A stretch of 64,000 bases of DNA from an uncultured Muribaculum sp. (GTDB taxonomy: Bacteria > Bacteroidota > Bacteroidia > Bacteroidales > Muribaculaceae): the NCBI GenBank assembly GCA_910589555.1, contig CAJUTE010000011.1, positions 4,423 to 68,422 on the forward strand. Direction: 5' to 3'. Positions 44,952-54,350 of the stretch are shown here, one piece after another (position 1 is the first letter of the stretch; every line of letters starts with the position of its first letter). The translations under genes and the position numbers were made by a program. The notes under the pieces were generated by a model. It did not search any database, was not told the origin of the DNA, and saw only the letters and a list, made by a program, of their open reading frames with translations.

Positions 44952-46256
44952 CTATGCTTTGAGCGATGAAGTGCGTTTGCCGTAAGCGGTAACTACGACA
45001 AAGCAGATAAACGGAATAAAGAACGATATATTCACGGCAGGCATACCGAACACCGAGCCCATGTCGATGATTGCAGCCTGCAACGGAGGAAGAACCGAGC
45101 CTCCGAGAATAGCCATAATCAAACCTGCAGCGCCAAATTTCGCATCCTCACCCATACCGTCAAGAGCGATACCGTAGATGGTGGGGAACATAAGCGACAT
45201 ACATCCCGACACGGCAACGAGGCAATACAATCCCACTACGCCATCAATAAAGATAACTCCAAGAGTCAATGCGCCGGCGGCAGTGGCAAGAATCATAAGC
45301 AGCTTGCCCGGATTGAGATAACGCAGCAGGAAGGTGCAGATGAATCGAGAGCAGCAGAAGAATATCATTGCGGCGATATTGTACTTCTGCGAAAGCACTT
45401 CGGCAGCCTGCTCACCCATGCCCTCAGCCATGAACACGCGGGTACCATACTGGATGATGAATGTCCAGCACATGATCTGCGCGCCGATGTAGAAGAACTG
45501 GGCAATAACCCCTTCGCGATAACGGCGTATGCCGAATATGCGTTTCAAGGTAGCCGCAAAATGCACATCCTTCACGCTGTCGCCGTTTTTAGGCATCTTG
45601 ACACACCTGATGACGATGAGCATCAGCAATATCACAAGCCCAATGATGAGATAAGGAGCGATAAGCACATCGAGGTCATAGTTCTTTATCGCTTCAAACT
45701 GTTCGGGCGACAGATTGGCACGCTCAGCGCTGTCAAGCGGGTTAAGACGGTTCTGGATGAAATTCATCGCCACATACATACCCAGCAGCGATCCCATGGG
45801 ATTGAACGACTGGGCAAGATTCAAGCGGCGTGTGGCGCTATCCTCAGGACCCATTGACAGGATGTAAGGATTACAGCTCGTTTCAAGTATCGACAATCCG
45901 CAAGTCAGCACAAAATAAGCCAGAAGGAACGGAAAATATTCCCCTGTGAGTTTTGCAGGAAAAAACAGGAAAGCCCCGATTGCATAAAGTCCAAGTCCGA
46001 GCAACACGCCCGCCTTATAAGAGTACTTACGGATGAAAATAGCCGCCGGAAAAGCCATCGCAAAATATCCGCCATAGAAAGCCACCTGCACAAGAGCGCC
46101 CTCGGCGACACTCATACGGAATATTTTGGAAAACGCTTTCACCATGGGATTGGTGATGTCATTGGCGAAGCCCCACAGGGCAAAACAGCTTGTTATGAGT
46201 ATGAAGGGTATCAGATAGCTGACGCCGTTCTTACTTAATATAGAGTCTGCTTTCAT
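44952..46256 (-). CDS. fucP: L-fucose:H+ symporter
   Basis: 434 residues, 12 membrane helices, MFS FHS family. Hallmarks: FILITSCFALWGFANDITNPMVKAF at the first helix with the Asp that couples protons, LTCGLSILETSCNPYILSMGP in the fourth-fifth helix region, and NLAQSFNPMGSLLG. Imports L-fucose, a common mucin sugar. Lies downstream of fucI with an 81-bp gap that holds a long hairpin. Confidence 0.92.
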   Translation of the reverse strand: MKADSILSKNGVSYLIPFILITSCFALWGFANDITNPMVKAFSKIFRMSVAEGALVQVAFYGGYFAMAFPAAIFIRKYSYKAGVLLGLGLYAIGAFLFFPAKLTGEYFPFLLAYFVLTCGLSILETSCNPYILSMGPEDSATRRLNLAQSFNPMGSLLGMYVAMNFIQNRLNPLDSAERANLSPEQFEAIKNYDLDVLIAPYLIIGLVILLMLIVIRCVKMPKNGDSVKDVHFAATLKRIFGIRRYREGVIAQFFYIGAQIMCWTFIIQYGTRVFMAEGMGEQAAEVLSQKYNIAAMIFFCCSRFICTFLLRYLNPGKLLMILATAAGALTLGVIFIDGVVGLYCLVAVSGCMSLMFPTIYGIALDGMGEDAKFGAAGLIMAILGGSVLPPLQAAIIDMGSVFGMPAVNISFFIPFICFVVVTAYGKRTSSLKA

Positions 46257-46277
46257 GTGAAAATGTCATGGTATGAA

Positions 46278-46320
46278 ATGAGGTCCTGCAAGGAATCGGT
46301 TTGTCCTCACAGGACCTCAT
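46278..46320 (-). terminator. Intercistronic hairpin between fucI and fucP
   Basis: Perfect 11-bp stem ATGAGGTCCTG (46278-46288) / CAGGACCTCAT (46310-46320) with a 21-nt loop that can fold further. No T tract follows, so it may stabilise the fucI message or partly reduce fucP expression rather than end the transcript. Confidence 0.5.
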
Positions 46321-46337
46321 AAACGGGTTATACTAAT

Positions 46338-48110
46338 TTATTTATAAATCGGACCGTAGTTTTTGCAAGCACGGTAATCGGCTCCCTCTTTATCCATGCC
46401 GAAAGCATTCCATGCCGACGGACGGAATATCTTATCCTCCTCAACATTGTGCATACATACAGGGATGCGAAGGATAGAAGCAAGTGTGATCAAGTCAGCG
46501 CCGATGTGGCCATAGCTGATAGCGCCGTGATTGGCTCCCCAGTTGTTCATCACTGAGTAAACATCCTTGAACGGAGCACGGTCGCATAGGCGGGGCACAA
46601 ACCATGTGGTAGGCCAGGTGCGGTCGGTGCGTTCGTCAAGAATGCGGTGCACCTCAGGATCAAGTTCCACTGTCCATCCTTCGGCAATCTGGAGAACCGG
46701 ACCGAGTCCTTTCACGAGGTTCAAGCGTGACATGGTCACAGGCATACCGCCTTTTGAAAGGGAGTTCGACGAGAAGCCTCCTCCACGGAAATAGTCACGG
46801 TTGGCAGGACACCAGTTGGTGTTCTTGAGCATCTTGTCGACCTCTTCTTCTGTGATTTCCCAGAAAGGCTTCATGGTGGGGTTGCCCTCTGCATCGGTAG
46901 CCTCGCCGGTACCGTCAAGAGTGGTGGCTCCTGAGTTGATAAGGTGTATGATACCGTTGGCGGCAAGACCGGTAAGCTCTTTGCCGGTGACACGCTTCAC
47001 TGCCTCGGGGCTCCAATAGGTGCGCACGTCCGAGAAGATCTGGGCACGGTTGGAAAGAAGGTGTCCGAACAACATTGCCACGCCGTTGCAAGCGTCGTTT
47101 TCGGTTGCAAGCACGAAAGCTTCGCGAATGCCGTTCCAGTCGAAAGAAGTATTGAGCAACGATTCTGAATAGTCTCCGTTGGGATAGAAGTCGGTCCATT
47201 GACGCTGACCCTGGAATCCGGCTGCGATGGCGTTATGACCGATAGCCTCTTCCTTGAATCCGAGTTTCTCCAATTTCGGGTTGCCTATCATGAGGTCGCG
47301 CATGATAATGGTCATCTTCACGATAAACTCCCAATCCTGGTCTTTCTGCTCGCGGGTCTTGGTCTTTTCAGGAATGTTAACGTCTACACCCTCCTTTGTC
47401 ATGCAGTTCTTGCGGGTCCACTCCATCGCCTTCTCGAATTCCTCCTTGTCATAGATTCCTTCTGTCATGCGGCGGATGATCTCGGTAAGGTCGATCGACT
47501 CATTGCGCATGCCCAGATATTCCTGGAAGAAATCGGGGTTGACGATTGAACCGGCGATACCCATACTTACGCTACCCATCGAGAGGTAAGACTTGCCGCG
47601 CATTGTTGCCACTGCCATAGCGGCACGGGCGAAACGGAGAATCTTCTCTGCCACATCGGCAGGGATGGTGTTGTCGTTCAAGTCCTGCACATCATGACCG
47701 TAGATGCCGAATGCAGGAAGTCCTTTCTGTGCGTGTGCCGCAAGAACAGCCGCAAGATAAACAGCTCCCGGACGCTCTGTGCCGTTGAATCCCCACACTG
47801 CCTTCGGCCAATAAGGATTCATGTCCATGGTCTCGGCGCCATAGCACCAGCATGAAGTGACTGAGATAGTGGCGCCCACACCTTCGCGCTCAAACTTCTC
47901 GGCGCAGGCGGCGGTTTCTCCCACACGACCTATTGTGCCGTCGGCGATAACACATTCATAAGGTGTGCCGTCGCCATGACGCAAATTAGTGGATATAAGT
48001 TCGGCAACTGCTTTTGCCAGATTCATTGTCTTTTCTTCAAGGCTTTCGCGGACGCCACCCTGACGACCGTCGATAGTGGGACGAATCCCGATCTTTGGAT
48101 ATTTGTTCAT
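46338..48110 (-). CDS. fucI: L-fucose isomerase
   Basis: 590 residues, cytosolic Mn-dependent hexamer enzyme turning L-fucose into L-fuculose. Motifs: [22 protein letters not shown] at the start, [34 protein letters not shown] (in part), YDHDVQD-like [26 protein letters not shown], and [25 protein letters not shown] at the end. Full length. Neither fuculose kinase nor fuculose-phosphate aldolase is in the window. Confidence 0.95.
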   Translation of the reverse strand: MNKYPKIGIRPTIDGRQGGVRESLEEKTMNLAKAVAELISTNLRHGDGTPYECVIADGTIGRVGETAACAEKFEREGVGATISVTSCWCYGAETMDMNPYWPKAVWGFNGTERPGAVYLAAVLAAHAQKGLPAFGIYGHDVQDLNDNTIPADVAEKILRFARAAMAVATMRGKSYLSMGSVSMGIAGSIVNPDFFQEYLGMRNESIDLTEIIRRMTEGIYDKEEFEKAMEWTRKNCMTKEGVDVNIPEKTKTREQKDQDWEFIVKMTIIMRDLMIGNPKLEKLGFKEEAIGHNAIAAGFQGQRQWTDFYPNGDYSESLLNTSFDWNGIREAFVLATENDACNGVAMLFGHLLSNRAQIFSDVRTYWSPEAVKRVTGKELTGLAANGIIHLINSGATTLDGTGEATDAEGNPTMKPFWEITEEEVDKMLKNTNWCPANRDYFRGGGFSSNSLSKGGMPVTMSRLNLVKGLGPVLQIAEGWTVELDPEVHRILDERTDRTWPTTWFVPRLCDRAPFKDVYSVMNNWGANHGAISYGHIGADLITLASILRIPVCMHNVEEDKIFRPSAWNAFGMDKEGADYRACKNYGPIYK

Positions 48111-48142
48111 CTCTATTATATATTAGATTTAATTGAGTAACG

Positions 48143-48173
48143 CAAATTTAAGCGTTTTCTTTCAGATTGTCAA
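48143..48173 (-). promoter_or_regulatory. Promoter of the fucI-fucP unit
   Basis: Minus strand TTG (48171-48173), 20-bp spacer, TAAATTTG (48143-48150). Leader about 26 nt. No clear operator was found around it. Confidence 0.75.
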
Positions 48174-48234
48174 GTGCTATAAAACATAGTTTTAAAACTC
48201 GGAGTAATATTTATATATTCTGAAACAATAGTTA

Positions 48235-48274
48235 AAACAGCAACGGGACCGTGCCATAATAGGTGCGGTCCCGT
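48235..48274 (-). terminator. Terminator of the susCD operon
   Basis: ACGGGACCG (48243-48251) pairs with CGGTCCCGT (48266-48274), extendable by two wobble and two normal pairs. On the minus strand TTGCTGTTTTAAC follows. It separates susD from fucI. Confidence 0.75.
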
Positions 48275-48306
48275 GGGAAAAATATGGAATTAAAGTAACG
48301 GCGCTA

Positions 48307-50100
48307 TCAATAGCCCCATGAATTGACGCTGTTGTCGATCATGTCATTGGCGTCAATGGCTGCCTGAGGTATAGGCCAGAGGGTTTTAGCTCCGATAACC
48401 TCGGCGGCTGAGCCCTTCAGGTGGGGATTGTAGAGATTATTGTACTCGATCAATTTCTGAGTGCGGCGAAGGTCCATGCGGCGGAATCCGTTGCCAAACA
48501 TTTCACAAGCGCCCTCCTTCAGGATATCGTCGATAGTGATGTTGCTCTTGTCGGAAAGACCGGCACGACGGCGCAAAGCATTCAATCGGTCATCAGCTTT
48601 GCCGGGCTGTCCACCTTTAAGGTAGGCCTCTGAGGCTACAAGAAACACTTCAGGAAGCGTGATCACATGAACGTCACGGAAGCTCACTCCTGACTTGTAC
48701 ATGGCGGTGTTGCTGTCGTCAAACTTGCGGCAAGGATGCACTGCCCAAGCCTTTGACTGCACCACATCATGATTGTCGAAATCATACTTTGCTACCACAC
48801 CGGTGGTTGATTCCTCCATGTCGGCATAATATATCTTCCACGGCTCAATGACGGCGGTCTTCTCATCCATGGGAATCACGAAGGTCATGGCGCGGTTCAC
48901 GGGATCCTGGGCTCTCCATGCCGCAATCTGCTGCGGGGTCGACTCCCAGTGAGCGGGGTAATAAACACCCACGGGCTTGCCCTGAGCCTTGTTGCCATTC
49001 TTGTACCACCCGAAATAGTCGCCTTTGGGAGCGCTCACGCCAAACTTCTCGGCATCGGGGTCGGTGGGATCCCAGGTGTCCTCCACGAGGAGTTCCTGAA
49101 GGAAAGTCACCGAGTAGCGCTTGTCGCCAGGCTCGAAGCATTTCAACGCATGGAGATTGGGGGTGAAGTCCGATGAACCGTTCTTCATGCCCTCTTCCTG
49201 ACCGCCATAATATCCGCTGAAATAGCTCTGCCATGCATTGCCTTTCGACTTGTCGTGAGTAGCCTCGTAGCTGTACTCGATATCGAAAAGGAATTCGGCA
49301 TTGTCATCACCTGAATAATCGGCAGCCCATAGATCGGCGAAATCGGCGGTGAGAGTGCGTCCGGCAATCACCTCATCGGCAAGACGTGCCGCTTCAGTGA
49401 AATAATCGGGACGGTTGAGATCCCACGCGGCAGAAAGATAGGTCTTGGCAAGAAGAGCCTTTGCGCTCTCGATGCTCGCCTCTCCGCCACCCTGTATTGC
49501 CGACGAGGGGACAAGCTTATTGTTGGCTATCACCTCGGTGAGCTGATCGATGATGTGGGCGTAGATGTCCTTTGCCGGAGATACGGGATAACCCTTGACA
49601 GCAGTGCTGGCATATTCAGTCACCAGCGGCACTCCGCCATAATTGTTGACGAGAAGATAGTAGAACATCGAGTTAATGAAACGTCCCTCATCGATCGCTT
49701 TCTGCTTTACATCGGCGCTCACTTTTGCCGAAGGGGCATAGTGCTGGATCTGGAGAGTGGAGCGGATGCCGTCATAACACTGAGTGTAGAACTTAAGCAC
49801 TGTGGCGTGCTGGGGATTGAAATTCTGCCAGCGGTGAAGACCCGGGTCTATGTCTCGGCGGCTGTCCTGATAGAGATCGGTGCCGGCATTGAAAAATTCG
49901 GGAGTGTCACCGGTAGAGAATATGTCGGTCAACTGAGCGTAGGAATCATACACCAGCGACTTGAATCCCGATTCAGTCGAGAAATAATCGGTATCGGTCA
50001 CCGAGCTCTTGTTGTCGGAATCAAGAAAGTCAGAGCATCCGGTAGCTGTCATCGCCAATCCAATAGCGGTGGCGCACATTATATTTTTATATAGTTTCAT
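48307..50100 (-). CDS. SusD/RagB family outer-membrane glycan-binding lipoprotein
   Basis: 597 residues, lipobox TATGC at about 18-22, followed by SDFLDSDNKSSVTDTDYFS, the usual SusD N-terminus. TPR-type helices carry the rest, and the C-terminal RagB/SusD domain has VITLPEVFLVASEAYLKGG, LNALRRRAGLSD, and GNGFRRMDLRRTQ. SusD proteins form the lid of the SusC channel at the cell surface and capture the glycan. It follows susC by 24 bp. Confidence 0.93.
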   Translation of the reverse strand: MKLYKNIMCATAIGLAMTATGCSDFLDSDNKSSVTDTDYFSTESGFKSLVYDSYAQLTDIFSTGDTPEFFNAGTDLYQDSRRDIDPGLHRWQNFNPQHATVLKFYTQCYDGIRSTLQIQHYAPSAKVSADVKQKAIDEGRFINSMFYYLLVNNYGGVPLVTEYASTAVKGYPVSPAKDIYAHIIDQLTEVIANNKLVPSSAIQGGGEASIESAKALLAKTYLSAAWDLNRPDYFTEAARLADEVIAGRTLTADFADLWAADYSGDDNAEFLFDIEYSYEATHDKSKGNAWQSYFSGYYGGQEEGMKNGSSDFTPNLHALKCFEPGDKRYSVTFLQELLVEDTWDPTDPDAEKFGVSAPKGDYFGWYKNGNKAQGKPVGVYYPAHWESTPQQIAAWRAQDPVNRAMTFVIPMDEKTAVIEPWKIYYADMEESTTGVVAKYDFDNHDVVQSKAWAVHPCRKFDDSNTAMYKSGVSFRDVHVITLPEVFLVASEAYLKGGQPGKADDRLNALRRRAGLSDKSNITIDDILKEGACEMFGNGFRRMDLRRTQKLIEYNNLYNPHLKGSAAEVIGAKTLWPIPQAAIDANDMIDNSVNSWGY

Positions 50101-50124
50101 TGTGTGTGTCTATCGTTATTAAGA

Positions 50125-53100
50125 TTAAAACTTAAGATTCATACCAAATTGATAAGTCACTGACGAGGGACCGCCGTTGGTGAGGTTGGCGCCTGCCCAC
50201 TCCGGGTCAAAGCCTTTGTACTTGGTCCAGCAGAAGGGATTCAGCACGTTGACGTAGAGTCGCAGATCCTTCACATAAACCTTGTCCATCCACTTCTTGG
50301 GGAATGTGTAGCCGAGTGTTATATTTTTCACCTTCACGAATGAAGTGTCATGATATTTCACCGCATCGCTGCCTTTGCCGAAGTAGCCGCCATAGGTCTT
50401 GTCGGTGTTGTTCGGGTAAGGGAACTTTCCATAATGGGTGTCGACGGTGGTGATAATCTGTCCGGTCGACGGATCCATGATTGGAGTTCCGGCGGGGATA
50501 TAGTAGTCAAACATCAACTTCTGGCGTCCGCGGTCCGACAGGTCGAAGTACTGCTCGTGGAAGTAACTGCGCGACATCTGTCCCTGCTTGGTGTAGAGCA
50601 TGAAGGAGAAGTCCCAGCCTTTCCAACTCATTGACGAGATCAAGCTTCCGGTCCAGGTGGGGTCGGTACACCCTATCACATGGCGGTCATTTGCGTCGAT
50701 CACGCCGTCATCGTTCCAGTCGTTGACTGCCCACTGACCTTCATACCAGTTGAGGTTGCTCGCCGAGCCTTTGCCGTATTTTTCAACCACTTCTTGAAGA
50801 GTGTAATGCTTCTTGCCGTTGATGGTGTTCATCGTCACACCCTTGTCGGTGATAACGCCGGCATCGGAATAACCGTAGATCACGTTAAGACGCTCGCCGA
50901 GGAACCATGCCTTGCTGATATCGTCGCCATTGGGAAGAGAGGTGATCTTGCTCCAGTTGCGGGCAAAGTTTACCGACACGTTCCAGTAGAAGTCGCGGGT
51001 GCGGATAACTCCTATGTTCACTCCAAGCTCGATACCGGTGTTGCGGATCGATCCGATATTGGTGGTAATCTTTGTTTCGCCCGATTCGATGGGCACGGTG
51101 GCATCCATGATCTGACCGTCGGAATCCTTGCGGTAAAAGTCGGCTGACACATTCAAGCGGTTGTTGAAGATGCCGAAATCAACTCCGAAATCAAATTCCT
51201 TTATCTTTTCCCATACCAGCGCCTGGTCGATAAGTCCGTTGGGGTAATATCCCATGTGCTCAACGCCGCCGATGATGGTATAGTTAGGTCCGGCTGCCGA
51301 TGAGTTGGTCACATAGTCGCCCACATTGTTATTTCCTGTGATACCGTAAGAGAGACGGAACTTAAGGTTGTCGAGCCACTGTACGTCGCGAAGGAACTCC
51401 TCCTGGCTTGCGCGCCATGCGAATGCCGCCGACGGGAACCATCCCCAACGATGATCTTTAGCGAAACGCGAGCTGCCGTCAGTACGGATGGTCGCGGTGA
51501 GCATATATCGGTCATCGTAGTTGTAGTTTGCTCGTGCTGCAAATGACATGATCGACGACTCGGTGTAGGTGGAGGCAAGAGTGGGATTTGAAGCGCCCTT
51601 GTTCATCGCCCACCATTTGAGCTTGTCATCTGCCACATTCTGCACGGTCTGAGTGTAGGTCTCCTTATTGGAGCGATGCATTGAGAACAATCCCATCATG
51701 TTAAGAGAGTGCTTGTTCCATTTTTTGTTCCAGTCAATCTGGTTGTCCCAAGTCCAGTCAAGGCGCTCAGTGTTGATGCTGCTTGCCTGATTGTACTTTT
51801 TATTCTGGTACCATGAGCTTCCGAGAGGATATTTGTCTGATACTCCTGTAGCCATCCATATACCCTGACGTCCGTGATAATAATTGGGAGAGAGTGTGGT
51901 GGTGAAACGCAGACCGTCGGCGATGTTAAGACGCAGATAAGCGTTACCAAACACGTGGAACTTCCTTGTGGAATTGTCGTAGGGATTGATCTCAAAGTCG
52001 ATAAGCGGGTTAGGCATCGATGAGAAAGAGAAGTTGCCCACTTTGCCGGGTATCGGCGCCAAGGTGCCATCCTCATTATAAGGCGACAGGATGGTGGGGA
52101 ACCAGAAAGCATTGTTGTAGGGAGAGAAATTGGCTGAAGTCTCAGTGATCCAGTCGTTGACCACGTCGTGGGCAAGATTCACCGACATACCGGCTTCAAC
52201 CACCTTGGAGAGTTTGCTGTCAAAAGCACCCTTGAGGTTCACGCGCCAATAGTCATTGTTCTTGAACACGTTTTCTTCGCTCTGATATCCAAGACCGAGA
52301 CGATAGGTGGTCTTTTCAGTGGAGCCGCTGGCACTCACAAAGTGATTCTGCTGATGACCGGTGCGGAGCACGCTACCCTTCCAGTCATAGTTTTCATTAT
52401 CCATATAACGCTGGCGGAGCACGCTGTTCTGGAAATCACCGCCGGTAAAGAATGCCGAGGCGAGATTGCCGTCGGTGAGGTAATATTTCACACTTCCGTC
52501 AGCGCCTACTCCTCCCACTCCGTAAGTGGGGTCAAGAATGGTATATTTGGCAAGACGATAGTCCATGAACTGACGTGAATCCATGAAATCGGGCATACGT
52601 GAAGCTTTGCGGAATCCATAATATCCGTCGTAGCTCACCTCGACAGGCATCGATTTTCCGGCTGACGCGCCGCCACCCTTGGTGGTCACCACGATCACAC
52701 CGTTGGAAGCGCGGCTACCATAAATTGCGGTAGACGATGCGTCCTTCAATACGTCGATACGCTCAATGTCGGAGGGGTTGAGATAGTCAATCGATGACAC
52801 CACCAGTCCGTCGACCACATAAAGAGGCTTGGTTGATTTATTGATTGACGACTGTCCGCGTATCTGCATCGAGAATTCGCCGTTAGCTCGTGAATTGCTC
52901 GAAGTGATGTTCAAGCCCGGAACGGCTCCCTGGAGAGCGTCCTCAACTCGGACTGTACCGCGAGCCTGAAGCTTTTCGCCCGACATAGAGCCCATGGCTC
53001 CGGTGAGGTCTGACTTCTTCATGGTACCATATCCGACCACCACCACTTCGTCAAGCAACTGATTGTCTTCGGCCAATACAATAGTGTAATTAGATTCCTC

Positions 53101-53367
53101 ACCCACCTTCATTACTTTTGGCTGATAGCCGATGTAGGTGATTCTAAGTTCTGCGCCGGGCTTCACATCAAGAGTGAATTTCCCGTCAATGTCGGTAGAT
53201 ACGCCGTTGGCGGTACCCACTTCAATTACATTTGCGCCTGTCAAAGGCTCGTCGGTCGTGTCAACTACCGTTCCTGTGATCTGGCGAGTCTGTGCGAAGG
53301 AAGCCAAGCATACCGATCCCATGAGGAGGGTTGCAAATGCCCTTCTGGCAAGCTTTTCAAAAAACAT
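50125..53367 (-). CDS. SusC/RagA family TonB-linked outer-membrane transporter
   Basis: 1080 residues: signal peptide, carboxypeptidase-regulatory-like domain (about 28-100, ITGTVVDTTDEPLTGANV), the SusC motif LDEVVVVGYGTMKKSDLTGA (about 107), plug domain to about 235 (LYVVDGLVV, IYGSRASNGVIVVTTKGG), then a 22-strand barrel ending SVTYQFGMNLKF with the terminal Phe. It takes up a bound oligosaccharide with TonB energy. The neighbouring fucose genes suggest a fucosylated glycan (inference). No ECF sigma/anti-sigma or hybrid sensor is beside it. Confidence 0.94.
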   Translation of the reverse strand: MFFEKLARRAFATLLMGSVCLASFAQTRQITGTVVDTTDEPLTGANVIEVGTANGVSTDIDGKFTLDVKPGAELRITYIGYQPKVMKVGEESNYTIVLAEDNQLLDEVVVVGYGTMKKSDLTGAMGSMSGEKLQARGTVRVEDALQGAVPGLNITSSNSRANGEFSMQIRGQSSINKSTKPLYVVDGLVVSSIDYLNPSDIERIDVLKDASSTAIYGSRASNGVIVVTTKGGGASAGKSMPVEVSYDGYYGFRKASRMPDFMDSRQFMDYRLAKYTILDPTYGVGGVGADGSVKYYLTDGNLASAFFTGGDFQNSVLRQRYMDNENYDWKGSVLRTGHQQNHFVSASGSTEKTTYRLGLGYQSEENVFKNNDYWRVNLKGAFDSKLSKVVEAGMSVNLAHDVVNDWITETSANFSPYNNAFWFPTILSPYNEDGTLAPIPGKVGNFSFSSMPNPLIDFEINPYDNSTRKFHVFGNAYLRLNIADGLRFTTTLSPNYYHGRQGIWMATGVSDKYPLGSSWYQNKKYNQASSINTERLDWTWDNQIDWNKKWNKHSLNMMGLFSMHRSNKETYTQTVQNVADDKLKWWAMNKGASNPTLASTYTESSIMSFAARANYNYDDRYMLTATIRTDGSSRFAKDHRWGWFPSAAFAWRASQEEFLRDVQWLDNLKFRLSYGITGNNNVGDYVTNSSAAGPNYTIIGGVEHMGYYPNGLIDQALVWEKIKEFDFGVDFGIFNNRLNVSADFYRKDSDGQIMDATVPIESGETKITTNIGSIRNTGIELGVNIGVIRTRDFYWNVSVNFARNWSKITSLPNGDDISKAWFLGERLNVIYGYSDAGVITDKGVTMNTINGKKHYTLQEVVEKYGKGSASNLNWYEGQWAVNDWNDDGVIDANDRHVIGCTDPTWTGSLISSMSWKGWDFSFMLYTKQGQMSRSYFHEQYFDLSDRGRQKLMFDYYIPAGTPIMDPSTGQIITTVDTHYGKFPYPNNTDKTYGGYFGKGSDAVKYHDTSFVKVKNITLGYTFPKKWMDKVYVKDLRLYVNVLNPFCWTKYKGFDPEWAGANLTNGGPSSVTYQFGMNLKF

Positions 53368-53836
53368 ATACGAAATTTTAGATTAAGTTGGTTGTAAAAA
53401 AATACGGTTGGTTTTGTTTTGATTACAATGCGTGTGTAATTGGTCTTGTGTGTGTTTAACAAGAAAAAGGTTTAGCAAGATAAAAGGGGGCTGATTTTTC
53501 GAACTGATATGTCCTCGGGAATCCACTCTTTGATGTGGCTGGACAAGTCGTAAATCTTCTACGCTGCAAATTTACAACAGCAATTTCATTCAAAAAGCAT
53601 TTATACAAAATTTAACGTGGCATTTTGCTGCAAAATAACATTAAAATCTATTCAAAATTGTAAATACCATAGTAAATATCCTCAATTTAAGCAGATTATG
53701 CTGTCATATTGACACATTAACACAATACTCATTTTACTCCACATTCTACAAATATAATGATTATATCGGAATAACCACCATCTTTTTATACACTTTTTAA
53801 GCATATTATTTTTTTGGCATTTTTATGGCGGCAAGA
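53368..53836. other. AT-rich leader and upstream region of susC
   Basis: A -7 box TAAATTTG is at 53567-53574 on the minus strand with TTTTTG at 53591-53596 (16-bp spacer, shorter than usual). If used, the susC leader is about 190 nt, room for regulation by RNA. No coding sequence is seen. Confidence 0.45.
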
Positions 53837-53868
53837 TTTGGAAAAGTCAACAATTTCACTTAACTTTG
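53837..53868 (+). promoter_or_regulatory. Promoter of the candidate non-coding RNA
   Basis: TTTG (53837-53840), 20-bp spacer, TAACTTTG (53861-53868): an exact consensus match that points to no coding gene. Confidence 0.8.
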
Positions 53869-53874
53869 TGTTAT

Positions 53875-54128
53875 AAGAGAAAGGCAAGAGAGCCTATTTG
53901 AAGAAATAACCACATCAAAGTTGATTGGGAAACTCATCAAATTTTAATGAAATACCGAGACAAGCTTAGTCGCCCAATGGCGGGCCCCACCTCTTTGAGG
54001 CTACCTTCTTAGGTACAAGGCGGATTACAAAGGACGGCGAGCGCTCAAATCCTGTCATTCGGAGTTTCATCGCATCCTTTGGTGTGGCACTATAAGTCAA
54101 GCAAACTGAGGTTTGCTTGACTTTTTTT
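53875..54128 (+). ncRNA. Candidate small RNA of about 250 nt
   Basis: This stretch is bounded by a consensus promoter and a strong terminator, and is much richer in G+C than the AT-rich DNA on its left. It contains short hairpins such as CCTC-TTT-GAGG (about 53990-54000) and ACCT-TCTT-AGGT (about 54003-54014). The only open frame on + is 21 codons (ATG at 53947), with no ribosome site. It does not match tmRNA, SRP RNA or RNase P RNA by eye. A 6S-type RNA (for instance the Bacteroidales-1 class) is possible, but I cannot confirm it. Confidence 0.55.
54094..54128 (+). terminator. Very strong intrinsic terminator
   Basis: Perfect 13-bp stem AAGTCAAGCAAAC (54094-54106) / GTTTGCTTGACTT (54111-54123), loop TGAG, with T7 at 54122-54128. 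It ends the candidate RNA on the + strand. Confidence 0.93.
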
Positions 54129-54137
54129 ATTCCACCA

Positions 54138-54167
54138 CCCGCACGAGCAACGCGAGTGTGGGGATGC
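54138..54167. repeat. REP-like 30-bp repeat, copy A
   Basis: CCCGCACGAGCAACGCGAGT followed by GTGGGGATGC. The ends can pair (CCCGCAC with GTGTGGG) as a hairpin. One base differs from copy B at 54200. Confidence 0.8.
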
Positions 54168-54199
54168 AGGAGCGGCATAGTCGCGATGTTGTGGTAAGC

Positions 54200-54229
54200 C
54201 CCGCACAAGCAACGCGAGTGTGGGGATGC
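54200..54229. repeat. REP-like 30-bp repeat, copy B
   Basis: Same 30-bp unit as 54138-54167 with one A for G change. The two starts are 62 bp apart. Confidence 0.8.
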
Positions 54230-54241
54230 TTATCTCTGCCA

Positions 54242-54271
54242 GACTATGAGCTTCGAAGAAGCGATATAGTC
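54242..54271. repeat. Nested hairpin related to the one near 42304
   Basis: GACTAT ... ATAGTC encloses GCTTC-GAA-GAAGC. The core GAGCTTCGAAGAAGCGA (54248-54264) matches 42304-42320 at 16 of 17 bases. Confidence 0.65.
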
Positions 54272-54292
54272 ATAATCAACCAGATAATAACG

Positions 54293-54326
54293 CAGGGGCG
54301 CGTCTCACTAATGAGACACGCCCCTG
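54293..54326 (-). terminator. Hairpin after the TPR protein gene
   Basis: CAGGGGCG-C-GTCTCA pairs with TGAGAC-A-CGCCCCTG (one mismatch, short loop). Very stable, 24 bp past the TPR gene; the minus-strand downstream side is only mildly T-rich. Confidence 0.6.
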
Positions 54327-54350
54327 ATAAGTTATGCTATTATCAAGCGA

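Noticed and set aside
54138..54229. CRISPR-like pair of 30-bp repeats
   Set aside because: Only two copies, hairpin-forming, 32-bp gap, no cas genes; REP-like DNA is a better reading.
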